Positions 39,465 to 48,031 of a stretch of 64,000 bases of DNA are shown here, piece after piece. Each line of letters opens with the position of its first letter. The first letter of the stretch is position 1. The stretch is from assembly GCF_004959765.1 (NCBI RefSeq), contig NZ_SJZD01000007.1, positions 149,768 through 213,767 of the forward strand, given 5' to 3'. The notes beneath the pieces were generated by a model. That model worked only from the letters and a program-made list of their open reading frames with translations, was not told where the DNA came from and did not search any database. The position numbers were made by a program, and so were the translations under genes. This stretch comes from Flavobacterium sp. H122 (lineage in GTDB: Bacteria; Bacteroidota; Bacteroidia; Flavobacteriales; Flavobacteriaceae).

Positions 39465-39472
39465 TATATTTG
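39465..39472 (+). promoter_or_regulatory. -7 box abutting the rnhB start codon
   Basis: TATATTTG ends four bases before the rnhB ATG. With a start point about five bases after the box, the mRNA would begin at the start codon (leaderless). No TTG at the expected upstream distance. Confidence 0.45.
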
Positions 39473-39476
39473 CAGG

Positions 39477-40142
39477 ATGCTACACGAAAATTTTTCCGGT
39501 TTTAAAATAGAATGCGGCACTGACGAAGCCGGTCGCGGGTGTCTTGCAGGTCCCGTTACTGCCGCTGCAATAATCCTTCCGAAAGACCTTATTCTAGAAT
39601 CTTTGAATGACTCTAAACAACTTAGCGAAAAAACAAGAGTAAAATTAAAACCACTTATTGAAGAAAAAGCATTAACATTTGCCTTTACTCATATATTTAA
39701 TGAGGAAATTGACGAAATCAACATTCTCAATGCATCTATGAAAGCCATGCAGGAAAGTATTCTTAAATTAAGCACTAAACCCGAATTCATTATTGTTGAT
39801 GGCAACCGGCCAATATTCAGCAAACTTGGCATAAAAACTGTATCTGGCTACAATTTTTCAGAAGAAGAAATTATTCATCTAAAATCTATTCCCAACCAAA
39901 GTATCATTAAAGGTGACGGAAAATATCTCAGTATAGCAGCAGCCTCCGTTTTAGCAAAAACATACCGTGACGAATATATGGACAAAATTCACGAAGAATT
40001 CCCCATGTACAATTGGAAGAAAAATAAAGGATACCCTACTAAAGAACACCGCGAAGCAATTGCCAAATATGGCATTACTAAATACCACAGAAAATCTTTC
40101 CGTTTATTACCGGAACAATTAGAACTTGATTTTGAATTCTAA
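39477..40142 (+). CDS. rnhB: Ribonuclease HII
   Basis: A 221-residue RNase HII. The catalytic DE pair is at Asp16-Glu17 in [14 protein letters not shown], with further acidic residues in the FIIVDGNRP and [12 protein letters not shown] regions. It removes RNA from RNA-DNA hybrids, including single ribonucleotides. It is divergent from susC, and its stop codon overlaps that of the convergent lipB by 4 bases. A TAnnTTTG box lies so close to the ATG that the mRNA may be leaderless. Confidence 0.96.
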   Translation: MLHENFSGFKIECGTDEAGRGCLAGPVTAAAIILPKDLILESLNDSKQLSEKTRVKLKPLIEEKALTFAFTHIFNEEIDEINILNASMKAMQESILKLSTKPEFIIVDGNRPIFSKLGIKTVSGYNFSEEEIIHLKSIPNQSIIKGDGKYLSIAAASVLAKTYRDEYMDKIHEEFPMYNWKKNKGYPTKEHREAIAKYGITKYHRKSFRLLPEQLELDFEF

Positions 40143-40831
40143 TTCATTTCCGCTTCAAAAAGCGTTTCAAAGTGTTTCAAAATTTTCGATTTAACCTCAG
40201 CTTCATCTACAGATCTTCCAAGTTCAACATGAAGTGATGTTACTGCTTTGCCTTTTATACCACACGGAATAATATTATCAAAATACCCCAAATCAGCATT
40301 TACATTTAAGGCAAATCCATGCATGGTTACCCAGCGTGAGGCGCGGACTCCCATAGCACATATCTTTCGGGCAAATGGCGTACCTACTCCCAGCCAAACA
40401 CCGGTTTCACCTTCACTTCTTTCCGATTCGATTCCGTATTCAGCCAAAGTCAGAATAATAGCCTCTTCCAGCAAGCGCAGATACTTATGTATATCCGTAA
40501 AGAAATTTTCCAAATCCAAAATTGGATACCCAACAATCTGACCTGGTCCGTGATACGTAATATCTCCCCCTCTATTAATTTTATAGAAAGTTGCTCCTTT
40601 TGCTTCCAACTGTTTTTCAGATAAAAGCAAATTAGACATATCACCACTTTTTCCAAGAGTGTAAACATGCGGATGTTCAACAAATAAAAAATAATTATCT
40701 GTCTCGATAGTAGGATTTTCTCTTTTCTGCACTTTTTGAGAGACTATTTCCGCAAAAAGTTCTTCCTGATAATCCCAAGTTTCTTTATAATCTTTTTGAC
40801 CTAAGTCCTGAAGTATAACTTTTTTATTCAT
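40139..40831 (-). CDS. lipB: Octanoyl-[ACP] transferase (lipoyl synthesis)
   Basis: A 230-residue LipB. The signature [12 protein letters not shown] is at 87-98; the catalytic pair is Lys156 (ARKICAMG) and Cys190 ([14 protein letters not shown]). It transfers octanoate from acyl carrier protein to the lipoyl domains of 2-oxoacid dehydrogenases; LipA then inserts sulfur. It converges on rnhB with a 4-base overlap of the stop codons, so transcripts of the two must cross. Confidence 0.96.
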   Translation of the reverse strand: MNKKVILQDLGQKDYKETWDYQEELFAEIVSQKVQKRENPTIETDNYFLFVEHPHVYTLGKSGDMSNLLLSEKQLEAKGATFYKINRGGDITYHGPGQIVGYPILDLENFFTDIHKYLRLLEEAIILTLAEYGIESERSEGETGVWLGVGTPFARKICAMGVRASRWVTMHGFALNVNADLGYFDNIIPCGIKGKAVTSLHVELGRSVDEAEVKSKILKHFETLFEAEMN

Positions 40832-40877
40832 TTTATTTTGGGCAACTTTTCCGCCTTCCGTTCCCGCTTTTTAAATT

Positions 40878-40960
40878 AGTTGACTGAGGCTCTCGAAGTC
40901 ACTAGTTTAAAAGAGCTCCACTCGAATCGAAGAATGAGATTAGTCGAATACCAACTAAAA
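40878..40960. repeat. Degenerate CTTCGA/CTCAG-type repeat, copy 3
   Basis: GACTGAGGCTCTCGAAGTCA is the reverse complement of the CTTCGAGAGCCTCAGTC form, followed by related ACTCGAATCGAAG. It lies in the 172-base gap upstream of lipB and downstream of the lipoprotein gene. Confidence 0.5.
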
Positions 40961-41003
40961 AATAACAACGAATGAGACAATTCGGGTTGCGGGTTTTTAA
41001 TTA

Positions 41004-41741
41004 TTATTGAAAAACAACATCAAAATTCAACTTTTCAGGTTCTTTCATATATTCATTGAAAGGATATTCGATAGTAACCGTCTTTCTATCTTCCGAAAAC
41101 ATAGCCGAAGCATTTGACACTTTTTTAACTGGTTTAGGGAAATGATACTTTATTATGTATTTAGACGATTCATAGATCATTTTATAAGAAGCCGCAGCTG
41201 AATCATTCTCCAATTTTTTCAAAGCTTCTTTATCAACAATTGCCTTGCGGGCAAACTTTTTCCCATCATACGAATAATATATTTTAGCCGTGTTTGAACC
41301 AAATCCTCCCATGTCTCCCATAGGATTATTTTGTACCTGTCCTTTATTCATTTTTTGAAATTCCGACATACTTGCCATAACTTCCTGCAACTCGGCAACC
41401 GATTTGAAATCGGTATTCATAGCAAACAAAAACTCTTTTGTATCAAAATTCATCTTCATCCGCATCTTGAATTTTTCCAGATTCTTTATTTTGGCTTGCT
41501 CTTCTTTGGACAATTTAGCAATACTGTCTTTTTTTGCATCAAACATTCCCTTGAACGAAAAAACCGAATCAATATTCTTTTCTTTCTTCAAAGAATCCTT
41601 TGGCATCATAGCCATAATACTTGAACCATCCATGTCCAGATTATATTTTCCGGTTCCATCAGGATTAATTGTTATCTCTTCAGTAAAAGTACAACTGGTT
41701 AAAACAGTCAATAAAGCGAATAATGATAATAGTTTTTTCAT
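41004..41741 (-). CDS. Lipoprotein of unknown function
   Basis: A 245-residue lipoprotein with a typical lipobox (LLTVLTSC, Cys17). The mature part starts TFTEEITINPDGTGKYNLDM, then a lysine-rich, Met-rich middle (AKLSKEEQAKIKNLEKFKMR) and a conserved C-terminal IEYPFNEYMKEPEKLNFDVV. The EITI-x-PDGTGKY element is common at the start of a Bacteroidota lipoprotein family, but no function is known to me. It stands alone on the minus strand between lipB and the repeat upstream of lysS. Confidence 0.75.
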   Translation of the reverse strand: MKKLLSLFALLTVLTSCTFTEEITINPDGTGKYNLDMDGSSIMAMMPKDSLKKEKNIDSVFSFKGMFDAKKDSIAKLSKEEQAKIKNLEKFKMRMKMNFDTKEFLFAMNTDFKSVAELQEVMASMSEFQKMNKGQVQNNPMGDMGGFGSNTAKIYYSYDGKKFARKAIVDKEALKKLENDSAAASYKMIYESSKYIIKYHFPKPVKKVSNASAMFSEDRKTVTIEYPFNEYMKEPEKLNFDVVFQ

Positions 41742-41758
41742 TATGTTTTTAGTTTTGC

Positions 41759-41766
41759 CAAAGATA
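41759..41766 (-). promoter_or_regulatory. Putative -7 box for the lipoprotein gene
   Basis: TATCTTTG on the minus strand fits TAnnTTTG, 18 bases upstream of the lipoprotein ATG; no good -33 element. Confidence 0.4.
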
Positions 41767-41782
41767 CAAATAGTTTACTAAC

Positions 41783-41843
41783 TAGCCCTGACAGAAACGG
41801 CATCCTTTTTTGAAAAAAAAGATACAGTGAATGGCAGGAAAAT
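41783..41843. repeat. TAGCCC...GCAGGAAA dispersed repeat, copy A
   Basis: It begins TAGCCCTGACAGAAACGGCA followed by TCC, has a run TTTTTTGAAAAAAAA, and ends GATACAGTGAATGGCAGGAA. The two ends match those of the element at 59296-59405 (TAGCCCCGATGGAAGCGGTA ... GGACAGCGGGAAA). It is a flavobacterial intergenic repeat type, here located upstream of lysS. Confidence 0.55.
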
Positions 41844-41906
41844 GGTTTACAGAAATACTTAAACGACTCGCTTTAAACAAAGAATTTTACTTTGAAACCC
41901 CACTGC

Positions 41907-41937
41907 TTTGAAACTTTGCAACTTATACTTATCTTTG
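41907..41937 (+). promoter_or_regulatory. Promoter of lysS
   Basis: TTTG (41907-41910), exactly 19 bases, then TATCTTTG (41930-41937). This matches the Bacteroidota consensus at both boxes; the leader would be about 17 bases. Confidence 0.7.
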
Positions 41938-41958
41938 CACGCTTAAAAAATAATTGCT

Positions 41959-43650
41959 ATGCAACTTTCGGAACAAGAAATCATTAGAAGAGACAAACTG
42001 AATGCTCTACGTGAATTGGGGATCAACCCTTATCCTGCCAACTTATATCCTGTTGACCATACATCGAAACAGGTGAAGGAGAACTTTGAAGAAGGTAAGA
42101 AGGTGGTTGTAGCCGGTCGTTTAATGAGTAACAGAGACCAAGGATCTGCTTGTTTTGCCGAATTGCAGGATAGTGAAGGAAGAATTCAGCTGTATTTAAA
42201 CAGAGATGTAATTTGCCCTGATGAGGACAAAACTTTATACAACAGAGTTTTCAAAAAACTAACTGACCTTGGAGACTTTATTGGTGTTGAAGGCGAATTA
42301 TTTACCACAAAGGTAGGAGCACAATGTGTGCGTGTATCAAACTTTACTTTTTTAAGTAAAACATTACGTCCGTTACCATTACCAAAAACCGATGAAGAAG
42401 GAAAAGTATTTGATGCTTTTGTGGATCCAGAGTTACGTTACCGTATGCGTTACGTAGACTTAGTGGTTAATCCTCAGGTTAAAGACGTTTTCATGAAAAG
42501 AACAAAGTTGTTCACTGCCATGCGTACTTTTTTTAACGAAGCAGGTTACATGGAAGTGGAAACTCCGGTTTTACAATCAATTCCTGGTGGAGCTGCAGCC
42601 CGTCCGTTCATCACACACCACAACAGTTTAGACATTCCTTTATATATGAGAATTGCTAACGAATTATATCTGAAAAGATTAATCGTAGGTGGTTTTGACG
42701 GAGTTTACGAATTTTCTAAAAACTTCCGTAACGAAGGAATGGATAGAACTCACAACCCTGAATTTACCGCAATGGAAATTTATGTAGCATACAAAGACTA
42801 CAACTGGATGATGGAGTTTACAGAGAATTTATTAGAATACTGTGCTACACAAGTAAACGGTACTACCGAAGCTACTTTTGGAGAACACAAAGTAAACTTT
42901 AAAGCGCCGTATGCTCGTGTTACAATGACTGACGCTATCAAACAATTTACAGGTTTTGACATTACTGGAAAAACTGAAGCTGAATTGTTCGAAGCAGCCA
43001 AAGGAATGGGTATCGATGTAAACGAAACCATGGGTAAAGGGAAATTGATTGATGAAATTTTTGGAGAAAAATGTGAAGGAAACTTCATTCAGCCAACTTT
43101 CATCACTGATTATCCTAAAGAAATGTCTCCGTTATGTAAATCACACCGTGACAATCCAGATTTAACTGAACGTTTTGAATTAATGGTCTGCGGTAAAGAA
43201 ATTGCCAATGCATATTCTGAATTAAACGACCCTATTGACCAAAGAGAGCGTTTTGAAGCACAAATGGCATTAGCTGCTAAAGGTGATGACGAAGCAAATG
43301 GAATTATTGATGAAGATTTCTTACGTGCTTTAGAATACGGAATGCCTCCTACATCAGGTTTGGGAATTGGTATGGACAGATTAATTATGTTCTTAACCAA
43401 CAACCCTTCAATTCAAGAAGTATTATTCTTCCCTCAAATGCGTCCGGAGAAAAAAGGGCCTGAATTAACTGAAGAAGAAAAACTGATCATTGAATTGTTA
43501 AAAGCAGAAGACAACCAACCTTTGGCACAACTTAAAGAAAAATCTGCTTTAAGTGGAAAGAAATGGGATGCTGCTATGAAAGGCTTATCTAAACATGGCT
43601 TAACTAAAGTTGTTGTTGATGGAGATAATAAAACAGTTGTTTTAAGTTAA
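41959..43650 (+). CDS. lysS: Lysyl-tRNA synthetase (class II)
   Basis: A 563-residue class II LysRS. The OB-fold anticodon domain covers about residues 50-150 (VVAGRLMSNRDQGSACFAEL). Class II motif 2 is in FRNEGMDRTHNPEFTAMEIY and motif 3 in GLGIGMDRLIMFLTN. About 60 residues extend beyond the catalytic domain at the C-terminus (EEKLIIELLKAEDNQPLAQL ...), a common feature in Bacteroidota. It is monocistronic with its own promoter and a bidirectional terminator. Confidence 0.97.
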   Translation: MQLSEQEIIRRDKLNALRELGINPYPANLYPVDHTSKQVKENFEEGKKVVVAGRLMSNRDQGSACFAELQDSEGRIQLYLNRDVICPDEDKTLYNRVFKKLTDLGDFIGVEGELFTTKVGAQCVRVSNFTFLSKTLRPLPLPKTDEEGKVFDAFVDPELRYRMRYVDLVVNPQVKDVFMKRTKLFTAMRTFFNEAGYMEVETPVLQSIPGGAAARPFITHHNSLDIPLYMRIANELYLKRLIVGGFDGVYEFSKNFRNEGMDRTHNPEFTAMEIYVAYKDYNWMMEFTENLLEYCATQVNGTTEATFGEHKVNFKAPYARVTMTDAIKQFTGFDITGKTEAELFEAAKGMGIDVNETMGKGKLIDEIFGEKCEGNFIQPTFITDYPKEMSPLCKSHRDNPDLTERFELMVCGKEIANAYSELNDPIDQRERFEAQMALAAKGDDEANGIIDEDFLRALEYGMPPTSGLGIGMDRLIMFLTNNPSIQEVLFFPQMRPEKKGPELTEEEKLIIELLKAEDNQPLAQLKEKSALSGKKWDAAMKGLSKHGLTKVVVDGDNKTVVLS

Positions 43651-43652
43651 AG

Positions 43653-43698
43653 CTTCGAGAGGTTCAGCGAACGCGAACAGGCTCAGCGAGCGAGACAA
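43653..43698. repeat. Degenerate CTTCGA/CTCAG-type repeat, copy 4
   Basis: GCTTCGAGAGGTTCAGCGAA followed by CGCGAACAGGCTCAGCGAGC right after the lysS stop. It belongs to the same family as the element after prfC, and both lie between a stop codon and a terminator hairpin. Confidence 0.55.
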
Positions 43699-43706
43699 AA
43701 TAGAAT

Positions 43707-43737
43707 AAAAAAGGAACGCAATTGAGTTCCTTTTTTA
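43707..43737. terminator. Bidirectional terminator between lysS and the PepSY gene
   Basis: AAAAAAGGAAC and GTTCCTTTTTT form an 11-bp stem with an 8-base loop. Confidence 0.85.
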
Positions 43738-43753
43738 TTTTAACAGAGTCGGC

Positions 43754-45280
43754 TTATTTCTTTTTAAAAAGCAATGCCAATCCTAATATTCCAACCAACA
43801 CAACCCCAAGAGCTGCTATTACCATAGTTAAATCCCTGATATCTTTTCCAGCCCATTCCATAAACAAAAATTTATGAAAAACGGAAAACGAATATCCTTC
43901 TACCCTATGGCTGTCTGTTACAAAAGCAGCAAGTCGTGAAGTAGCAGTTTCAATAAAAAGTGTTTTATTCTGATCTGATTCAAAAGCTACTTTTACAACT
44001 GGCAATCTTTTATTTACAAAACCATACTCCCGATTTTTAAAATCAGTAATGATTGCAGTTTCTTTTATTGTTTCATCTACTGATTCTTCAGAAGCACCTT
44101 CCATTTCACAGCATGAATTTTTTTCCTCTTGCATCTTACCATTGAAATATTGCGCTAAAAATTTAGCGTATTCATTATCAAGAGAATTATTCAGTTTTGA
44201 AGAAACAGCATTAATATAAACAATGGAATCATTTTTACCATTCAGCAATTGAACCCGGTAAAAAGCCGTATCTCTATATTTTATCAGACTTACATTTTTA
44301 AAACTATCTTTTTTAATTAATTGTTCGACTTTTTCTGAACCTATACTTTTAGAAGTGTATTTTGGCTCATAAACCATTTTTTCAAAAGCAATTTTATCAA
44401 GCTTTTGAAAAGCATGGAACGCACCGCTGAAAGCAAACATAACCGTAAAAAAAGCTAACGCCAATCCTGTCTGACGATGGTATTTTCTCCATTTTGAATG
44501 TGAATCGTCTGTTTTAACTTTTTTAAACTGTTTCCAAAAGAAGCCATAAATAATTAATCCCGAAACAGCAGAAAATACAATAACAGAAAGCAAAAGCAGC
44601 ATTACATAAATCTTTATCCCTTCATTAGCTATTACATCCAGAAAAGACCAGTTATGAAATGTGTTAAAAAACCAAATATACAATTGCCTTGATTTAGGAT
44701 TAAAAGTTGCCAGTTTATCTGTTGTTGTTTCCACATAAACCTGTATCTCATCCTCTCTTTCAAAACTTACTTTATGCACCGGGATATACCTGTTTACATA
44801 TTTATACTGAGAATCAAACCGGGTAATTAATTCCTGCTTTTTAACCGCACTCTTCTTATCATCCAGAAAATATCTGGCCAGCCATTCCCCATACAATTTA
44901 TCACCATTAGACAAAAAGTCTGCATTTCGGGTATCCAGATAGATTATGCTGTCGTTTAAAGTTTTAATTTGATAAAACTGATTCCCGTTAAAAGCAACCA
45001 ACCTAAAATTCTTTATCTCAGCAATATTGTTTTTCAGTAACGCTTCTTTAATTCCTATCTTTATTTTTCCGGAATCAAAAGGCTGCCGGGTTAAAATTTC
45101 ATTAGCAATTTTCGGTTTAAAAAAATGCGCCATCAACGGATGCATTATCCCGGACAAGCACCATAACAGCAATGGAATTACAATGATTATGGCGAAGATT
45201 TTATGCCATTTATATACTTTCTGCTTTAGCTTTCTCTTTAGTTTTCCCTGAAAATTTTTCTTTTTATTATTGTTCTGCAT
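43754..45280 (-). CDS. PepSY-domain membrane protein with internal duplication
   Basis: A 508-residue PepSY-associated membrane protein. It has an N-terminal span after KVYKWHKIFAI and later spans near residues 215-245, 260-285 and 480-503. Two halves share a pattern: YVNRYIPVHKVSFE ... VYVETTTDKLATF ... FHNWSFLDVIA in the first, and FVNKRLPVVKVAFE ... LFIETATSRLAAF ... FHKFLFMEWAG in the second, so it probably arose by tandem duplication. Only the second half carries a NSCCEMEG insertion with two adjacent Cys. PepSY membrane proteins often accompany siderophore or metal TonB receptors as reductases or permeases. Here it lies 15 bases after a TonB receptor gene. Confidence 0.85.
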   Translation of the reverse strand: MQNNNKKKNFQGKLKRKLKQKVYKWHKIFAIIIVIPLLLWCLSGIMHPLMAHFFKPKIANEILTRQPFDSGKIKIGIKEALLKNNIAEIKNFRLVAFNGNQFYQIKTLNDSIIYLDTRNADFLSNGDKLYGEWLARYFLDDKKSAVKKQELITRFDSQYKYVNRYIPVHKVSFEREDEIQVYVETTTDKLATFNPKSRQLYIWFFNTFHNWSFLDVIANEGIKIYVMLLLLSVIVFSAVSGLIIYGFFWKQFKKVKTDDSHSKWRKYHRQTGLALAFFTVMFAFSGAFHAFQKLDKIAFEKMVYEPKYTSKSIGSEKVEQLIKKDSFKNVSLIKYRDTAFYRVQLLNGKNDSIVYINAVSSKLNNSLDNEYAKFLAQYFNGKMQEEKNSCCEMEGASEESVDETIKETAIITDFKNREYGFVNKRLPVVKVAFESDQNKTLFIETATSRLAAFVTDSHRVEGYSFSVFHKFLFMEWAGKDIRDLTMVIAALGVVLVGILGLALLFKKK

Positions 45281-45295
45281 ACTAAGTAGTCTAAA

Positions 45296-47437
45296 TTATT
45301 TGAGTGATAAATTATACTGCATCCCAAATACAAAAGTTCTTGGAGCGGCCGCGGTGTAACTTGGCACCGCATTAGCTGCGTTGCCTCTGGTCACATTATA
45401 CGCATACAATTTATTTGTCAAATTGATTGCGTTTACAAACCATTCAAAATCTTTCCATTTGTAACCTAAACGGGCATTAAATACATTATATCCATTATAC
45501 TTCACAGTATTAACCTGATTTTGAAACCAGCTCGAAACCATTTGCCATTCAACAGAAGCCCTGAAATCAGACAGCCAAACAGGATAGTAATTTATTTCGG
45601 AATTGGCTGTCCATTTAGGAGCAGACGGCATTTCAAATCCGTTAAGATTTTTTACAGGATCAGCAGGCTTGTCAGAGACTTTAAAATCAATAAAAGTATG
45701 CTGCGCCGTTGTACCTCCCACTCTGATTCTCAATTGATCGTTTGGACAATAATACAAGGCAAATTCAACTCCTTTATGACGTGTTTTTCCCGCCGATTGA
45801 TAATCGGTTGAATTGTCAGGTTGTTTTATGCTTAACAGTTCGTTTTTCCCTTCTAAATAGTATAAAGAGTATTCTATATTTAATTTCTTCTGAAAAAATC
45901 TAAACCATCCACCAATCTCATAATTGTTGAACTCGGCAGCTTTTAAATTATAATAAAATTCAGCAGGCACACCAGTAGTGCCTCCCGTACCAGATTTTGC
46001 CCTAAAAACAGATGTTAATCCGGGAGGTGAAAATCCCTGGGAATAATTTCCATAATATCCTGCCCACGACAAAAAATTATAATTTATTCCTGATTTGAAT
46101 GTAAACTGATCAAACCTTTTAGTTCCGCTGGCGCCGTCAATATGATTCTCATAATCAAAACTCATGGCATCATAACGCCCTCCAGCGGTTATCACCACTT
46201 TTTCTGTTGGTTTCACCGTCAGCTGAAAGAAACCGGCTTTATTAAAAATTTCAGCCTCATAATCAGAAAGCTTTATATCCGGCCTTTCAGCGATAATTTC
46301 ATAACTGCTGACTGTTTGCCCGTCAGGATTCAAATTTGCTTTCAAATCAATTTGATAAGCATTGTAGTCAACCGGCGAATAATCCAAAAGACTTCCTATT
46401 ACAAAAGAAGAATTCAAAAAAGATATGGATTGATTGTGCTGCAGTAAAGCACCATAACTTTTGAAATTATTTGAATTGATTTCTCCTTTTGCAGTTGTTT
46501 GACCTTGAACCCACTTGATTGCATAGGATGGATTTTGTCCCAATTTATTATCACGTGTAAATAGTGTAAAGAAAGATTGCTTTTTTTCTCCCCAATCCTT
46601 TTCCAATGTAATTTTAGCACGTAAAGCATCGGATTTTCTATAGGTAAAATCGGTACTGCTTTTATAAGCCCTGTCATAAAAATCCTTTTCATTTACTGTT
46701 CCGGTCATATCAGAATAATATTTTCCGTAAAAAACAGTTCCAATTAATCTGGTTTTGGCAGTAATCGCATAATCCAGCCGCCCATTGATGTTGTCTTTTG
46801 AATAATCAGAAAAATTCATCCACGAATTCTTCTGCAGACTTGAGAGCCCGGCAACATGAAAACCTAACTTTCCTATTGCCGCACTGCCGGCCGTCTGAAA
46901 TCTTCTATAACCAAACTGGTCAAATTGTGTCCCCAATTTTAACTGAGGAACAGCACTGGGTTTTAACGAAAGCAGGTTCACTGCTCCACCCACAGCTTCC
47001 GGACCATAGAGAGAGGAAACGGGACCTTTTACCACTTCTATTGACTGTAAATTGAACTGGTTTATCTCCAGCAGCGCATTGTGATTAAAAACCCCCATTG
47101 GACGTATAGGCAGACCATCTTCCAAAAACAAGTAATATGCATTTGTTGTCATAGGCTGACGGATTGCCATTGAATGCTGTTCGTTACCAAGGTTTACCAT
47201 TAACACCCCCGGTACTTTATTAATTATTTCGTATACTGCAACAGCTTTTGTTTCTGCTATAGTTTTTTGAGAAAGTTTTGAAACAGCTACAGGAACTTCG
47301 TGTTTTGAAGAAGCCATCCTACTGGCGGTCACAACTATTTCTTCTATATGTCTGGCAGGCAGTGAATCACTTTTTATTGAATTTTGTCCATACGACATTT
47401 GTCCTAATGTCAATAAGACAAGGAATATTCTTTTCAT
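45296..47437 (-). CDS. TonB-dependent outer-membrane receptor, candidate metal importer
   Basis: A 713-residue TonB-dependent receptor. After the signal (MKRIFLVLLTLGQMSYGQ) it has a TonB-box-like HIEEIVVTASRM, the plug domain (VPGVLMVNLGNEQHSMAIRQ, then NLQSIEVVKGPVSSLYGPEA) and a 22-strand-type barrel ending FVFGMQYNLSLK. Together with the PepSY gene it resembles a metal or siderophore uptake pair. Its position beside the nos cluster recalls the TonB-dependent copper channel NosA/OprC associated with NosZ maturation in pseudomonads; copper as the cargo is inference. The carboxypeptidase-like N-terminal domain of SusC is absent. Confidence 0.88.
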   Translation of the reverse strand: MKRIFLVLLTLGQMSYGQNSIKSDSLPARHIEEIVVTASRMASSKHEVPVAVSKLSQKTIAETKAVAVYEIINKVPGVLMVNLGNEQHSMAIRQPMTTNAYYLFLEDGLPIRPMGVFNHNALLEINQFNLQSIEVVKGPVSSLYGPEAVGGAVNLLSLKPSAVPQLKLGTQFDQFGYRRFQTAGSAAIGKLGFHVAGLSSLQKNSWMNFSDYSKDNINGRLDYAITAKTRLIGTVFYGKYYSDMTGTVNEKDFYDRAYKSSTDFTYRKSDALRAKITLEKDWGEKKQSFFTLFTRDNKLGQNPSYAIKWVQGQTTAKGEINSNNFKSYGALLQHNQSISFLNSSFVIGSLLDYSPVDYNAYQIDLKANLNPDGQTVSSYEIIAERPDIKLSDYEAEIFNKAGFFQLTVKPTEKVVITAGGRYDAMSFDYENHIDGASGTKRFDQFTFKSGINYNFLSWAGYYGNYSQGFSPPGLTSVFRAKSGTGGTTGVPAEFYYNLKAAEFNNYEIGGWFRFFQKKLNIEYSLYYLEGKNELLSIKQPDNSTDYQSAGKTRHKGVEFALYYCPNDQLRIRVGGTTAQHTFIDFKVSDKPADPVKNLNGFEMPSAPKWTANSEINYYPVWLSDFRASVEWQMVSSWFQNQVNTVKYNGYNVFNARLGYKWKDFEWFVNAINLTNKLYAYNVTRGNAANAVPSYTAAAPRTFVFGMQYNLSLK

Positions 47438-47469
47438 CGATAAAGTTTAAATATTGTACATCCACCCTA

Positions 47470-47483
47470 TTGACTCATGTCAA
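47470..47483 (-). promoter_or_regulatory. Palindrome TTGAC-TCAT-GTCAA upstream of the TonB receptor gene
   Basis: A perfect 14-bp palindrome (TTGACTCATGTCAA) with TGA/TCA half-sites like the three Fnr-type sites of this island. Its centre is 39.5 bases from the ATG, too near for the same -41.5 geometry unless the mRNA is leaderless, so its role is less certain. Confidence 0.4.
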
Positions 47484-47641
47484 CAAGATATTTTTTCTGA
47501 TGGCAGCACCAGAATCAAAAAAGTCGAAGCAAAAATTAAACTGTTGGAGGATGAAAGACAGAACCAATCTGGTTGTAGTAATATAAATTTGAATATTTCA
47601 GATTAATATCTTTCAATAAAAATACTTCCTGAAATTTTATT

Positions 47642-47905
47642 TCAAAAGAAGACAATTGCTGTATAAACAGAATTTCTGTCTCCTGATGCATTGTTTTTTT
47701 TTTCCTGAGACAACGGTTTTTCATTTTCAGAGGCTTTCGCCATTTCCTTCATCAAATGACATTTACCGTTACATTTCATTTGGGGTTTATCCTTATTCTC
47801 ACAAAGTACTTTAGTGATATACTCATAATTCAAAGCATATTCCAAGACAGGAAACAGTGGTTTTAAAAAAAACAGTAATGCTATTATGAATAGTATCTTT
47901 TTCAC
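47642..47905 (-). CDS. Small membrane-anchored Cys/Met-rich protein
   Basis: An 87-residue protein with an N-terminal hydrophobic segment (residues 1-20) and a periplasmic tail carrying Cys35 and the cluster Cys45-x3-Cys49-His50-Leu-Met52 (MKCNGKCHLMKEM), a likely soft-metal (copper-type) site. The start is a GTG (47905); no upstream in-frame ATG exists and the next Met would lose the anchor. It lies upstream of the TonB receptor on the same strand, with a 204-base gap. Small proteins of this form recur next to TonB receptors in Bacteroidota as I recall, but the function is unknown. A TATCTTTG box ends four bases before the GTG. Confidence 0.6.
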   Translation of the reverse strand: MKKILFIIALLFFLKPLFPVLEYALNYEYITKVLCENKDKPQMKCNGKCHLMKEMAKASENEKPLSQEKKNNASGDRNSVYTAIVFF

Positions 47906-47909
47906 ATTA

Positions 47910-47917
47910 CAAAGATA
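47910..47917 (-). promoter_or_regulatory. -7 box abutting the GTG start of the small Cys/Met-rich gene
   Basis: TATCTTTG on the minus strand, four bases before the GTG. Its first base lies 28.5 bases from the centre of the Fnr-type site at 47940-47951, so that site could serve this gene and the regulator gene on the other side. Confidence 0.45.
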
Positions 47918-47939
47918 TCTTATTCATATCAAAAAAATA

Positions 47940-47951
47940 TGATTTTAGTCA
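47940..47951. promoter_or_regulatory. Fnr-type operator 1 (TGATTTTAGTCA)
   Basis: A 12-bp imperfect palindrome (ATGATTTTAGTCAT with flanks) between the divergent small Cys/Met-rich gene and the Crp/Fnr regulator gene. A TACATTTG box (47975-47982) begins 29.5 bases from its centre on the plus strand, giving a predicted -41.5 activator position for the regulator's own promoter. Confidence 0.65.
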
Positions 47952-47974
47952 TACCTGCATTTTTTCACTTCAAC

Positions 47975-47982
47975 TACATTTG
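47975..47982 (+). promoter_or_regulatory. -7 box of the Crp/Fnr regulator gene
   Basis: TACATTTG matches TAnnTTTG exactly. The predicted leader to the ATG at 48032 is about 45 bases. Confidence 0.55.
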
Positions 47983-48031
47983 TTTTTTAATTAAATTAGG
48001 TTCTACAAACTAACAGAACTAAAATTAAAAA

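Noticed and set aside
47536..47724. 62-codon minus-strand frame between the TonB receptor and the small Cys/Met-rich gene
   Set aside because: It overlaps the real gene in another frame and shows no signal peptide, motif or start site.
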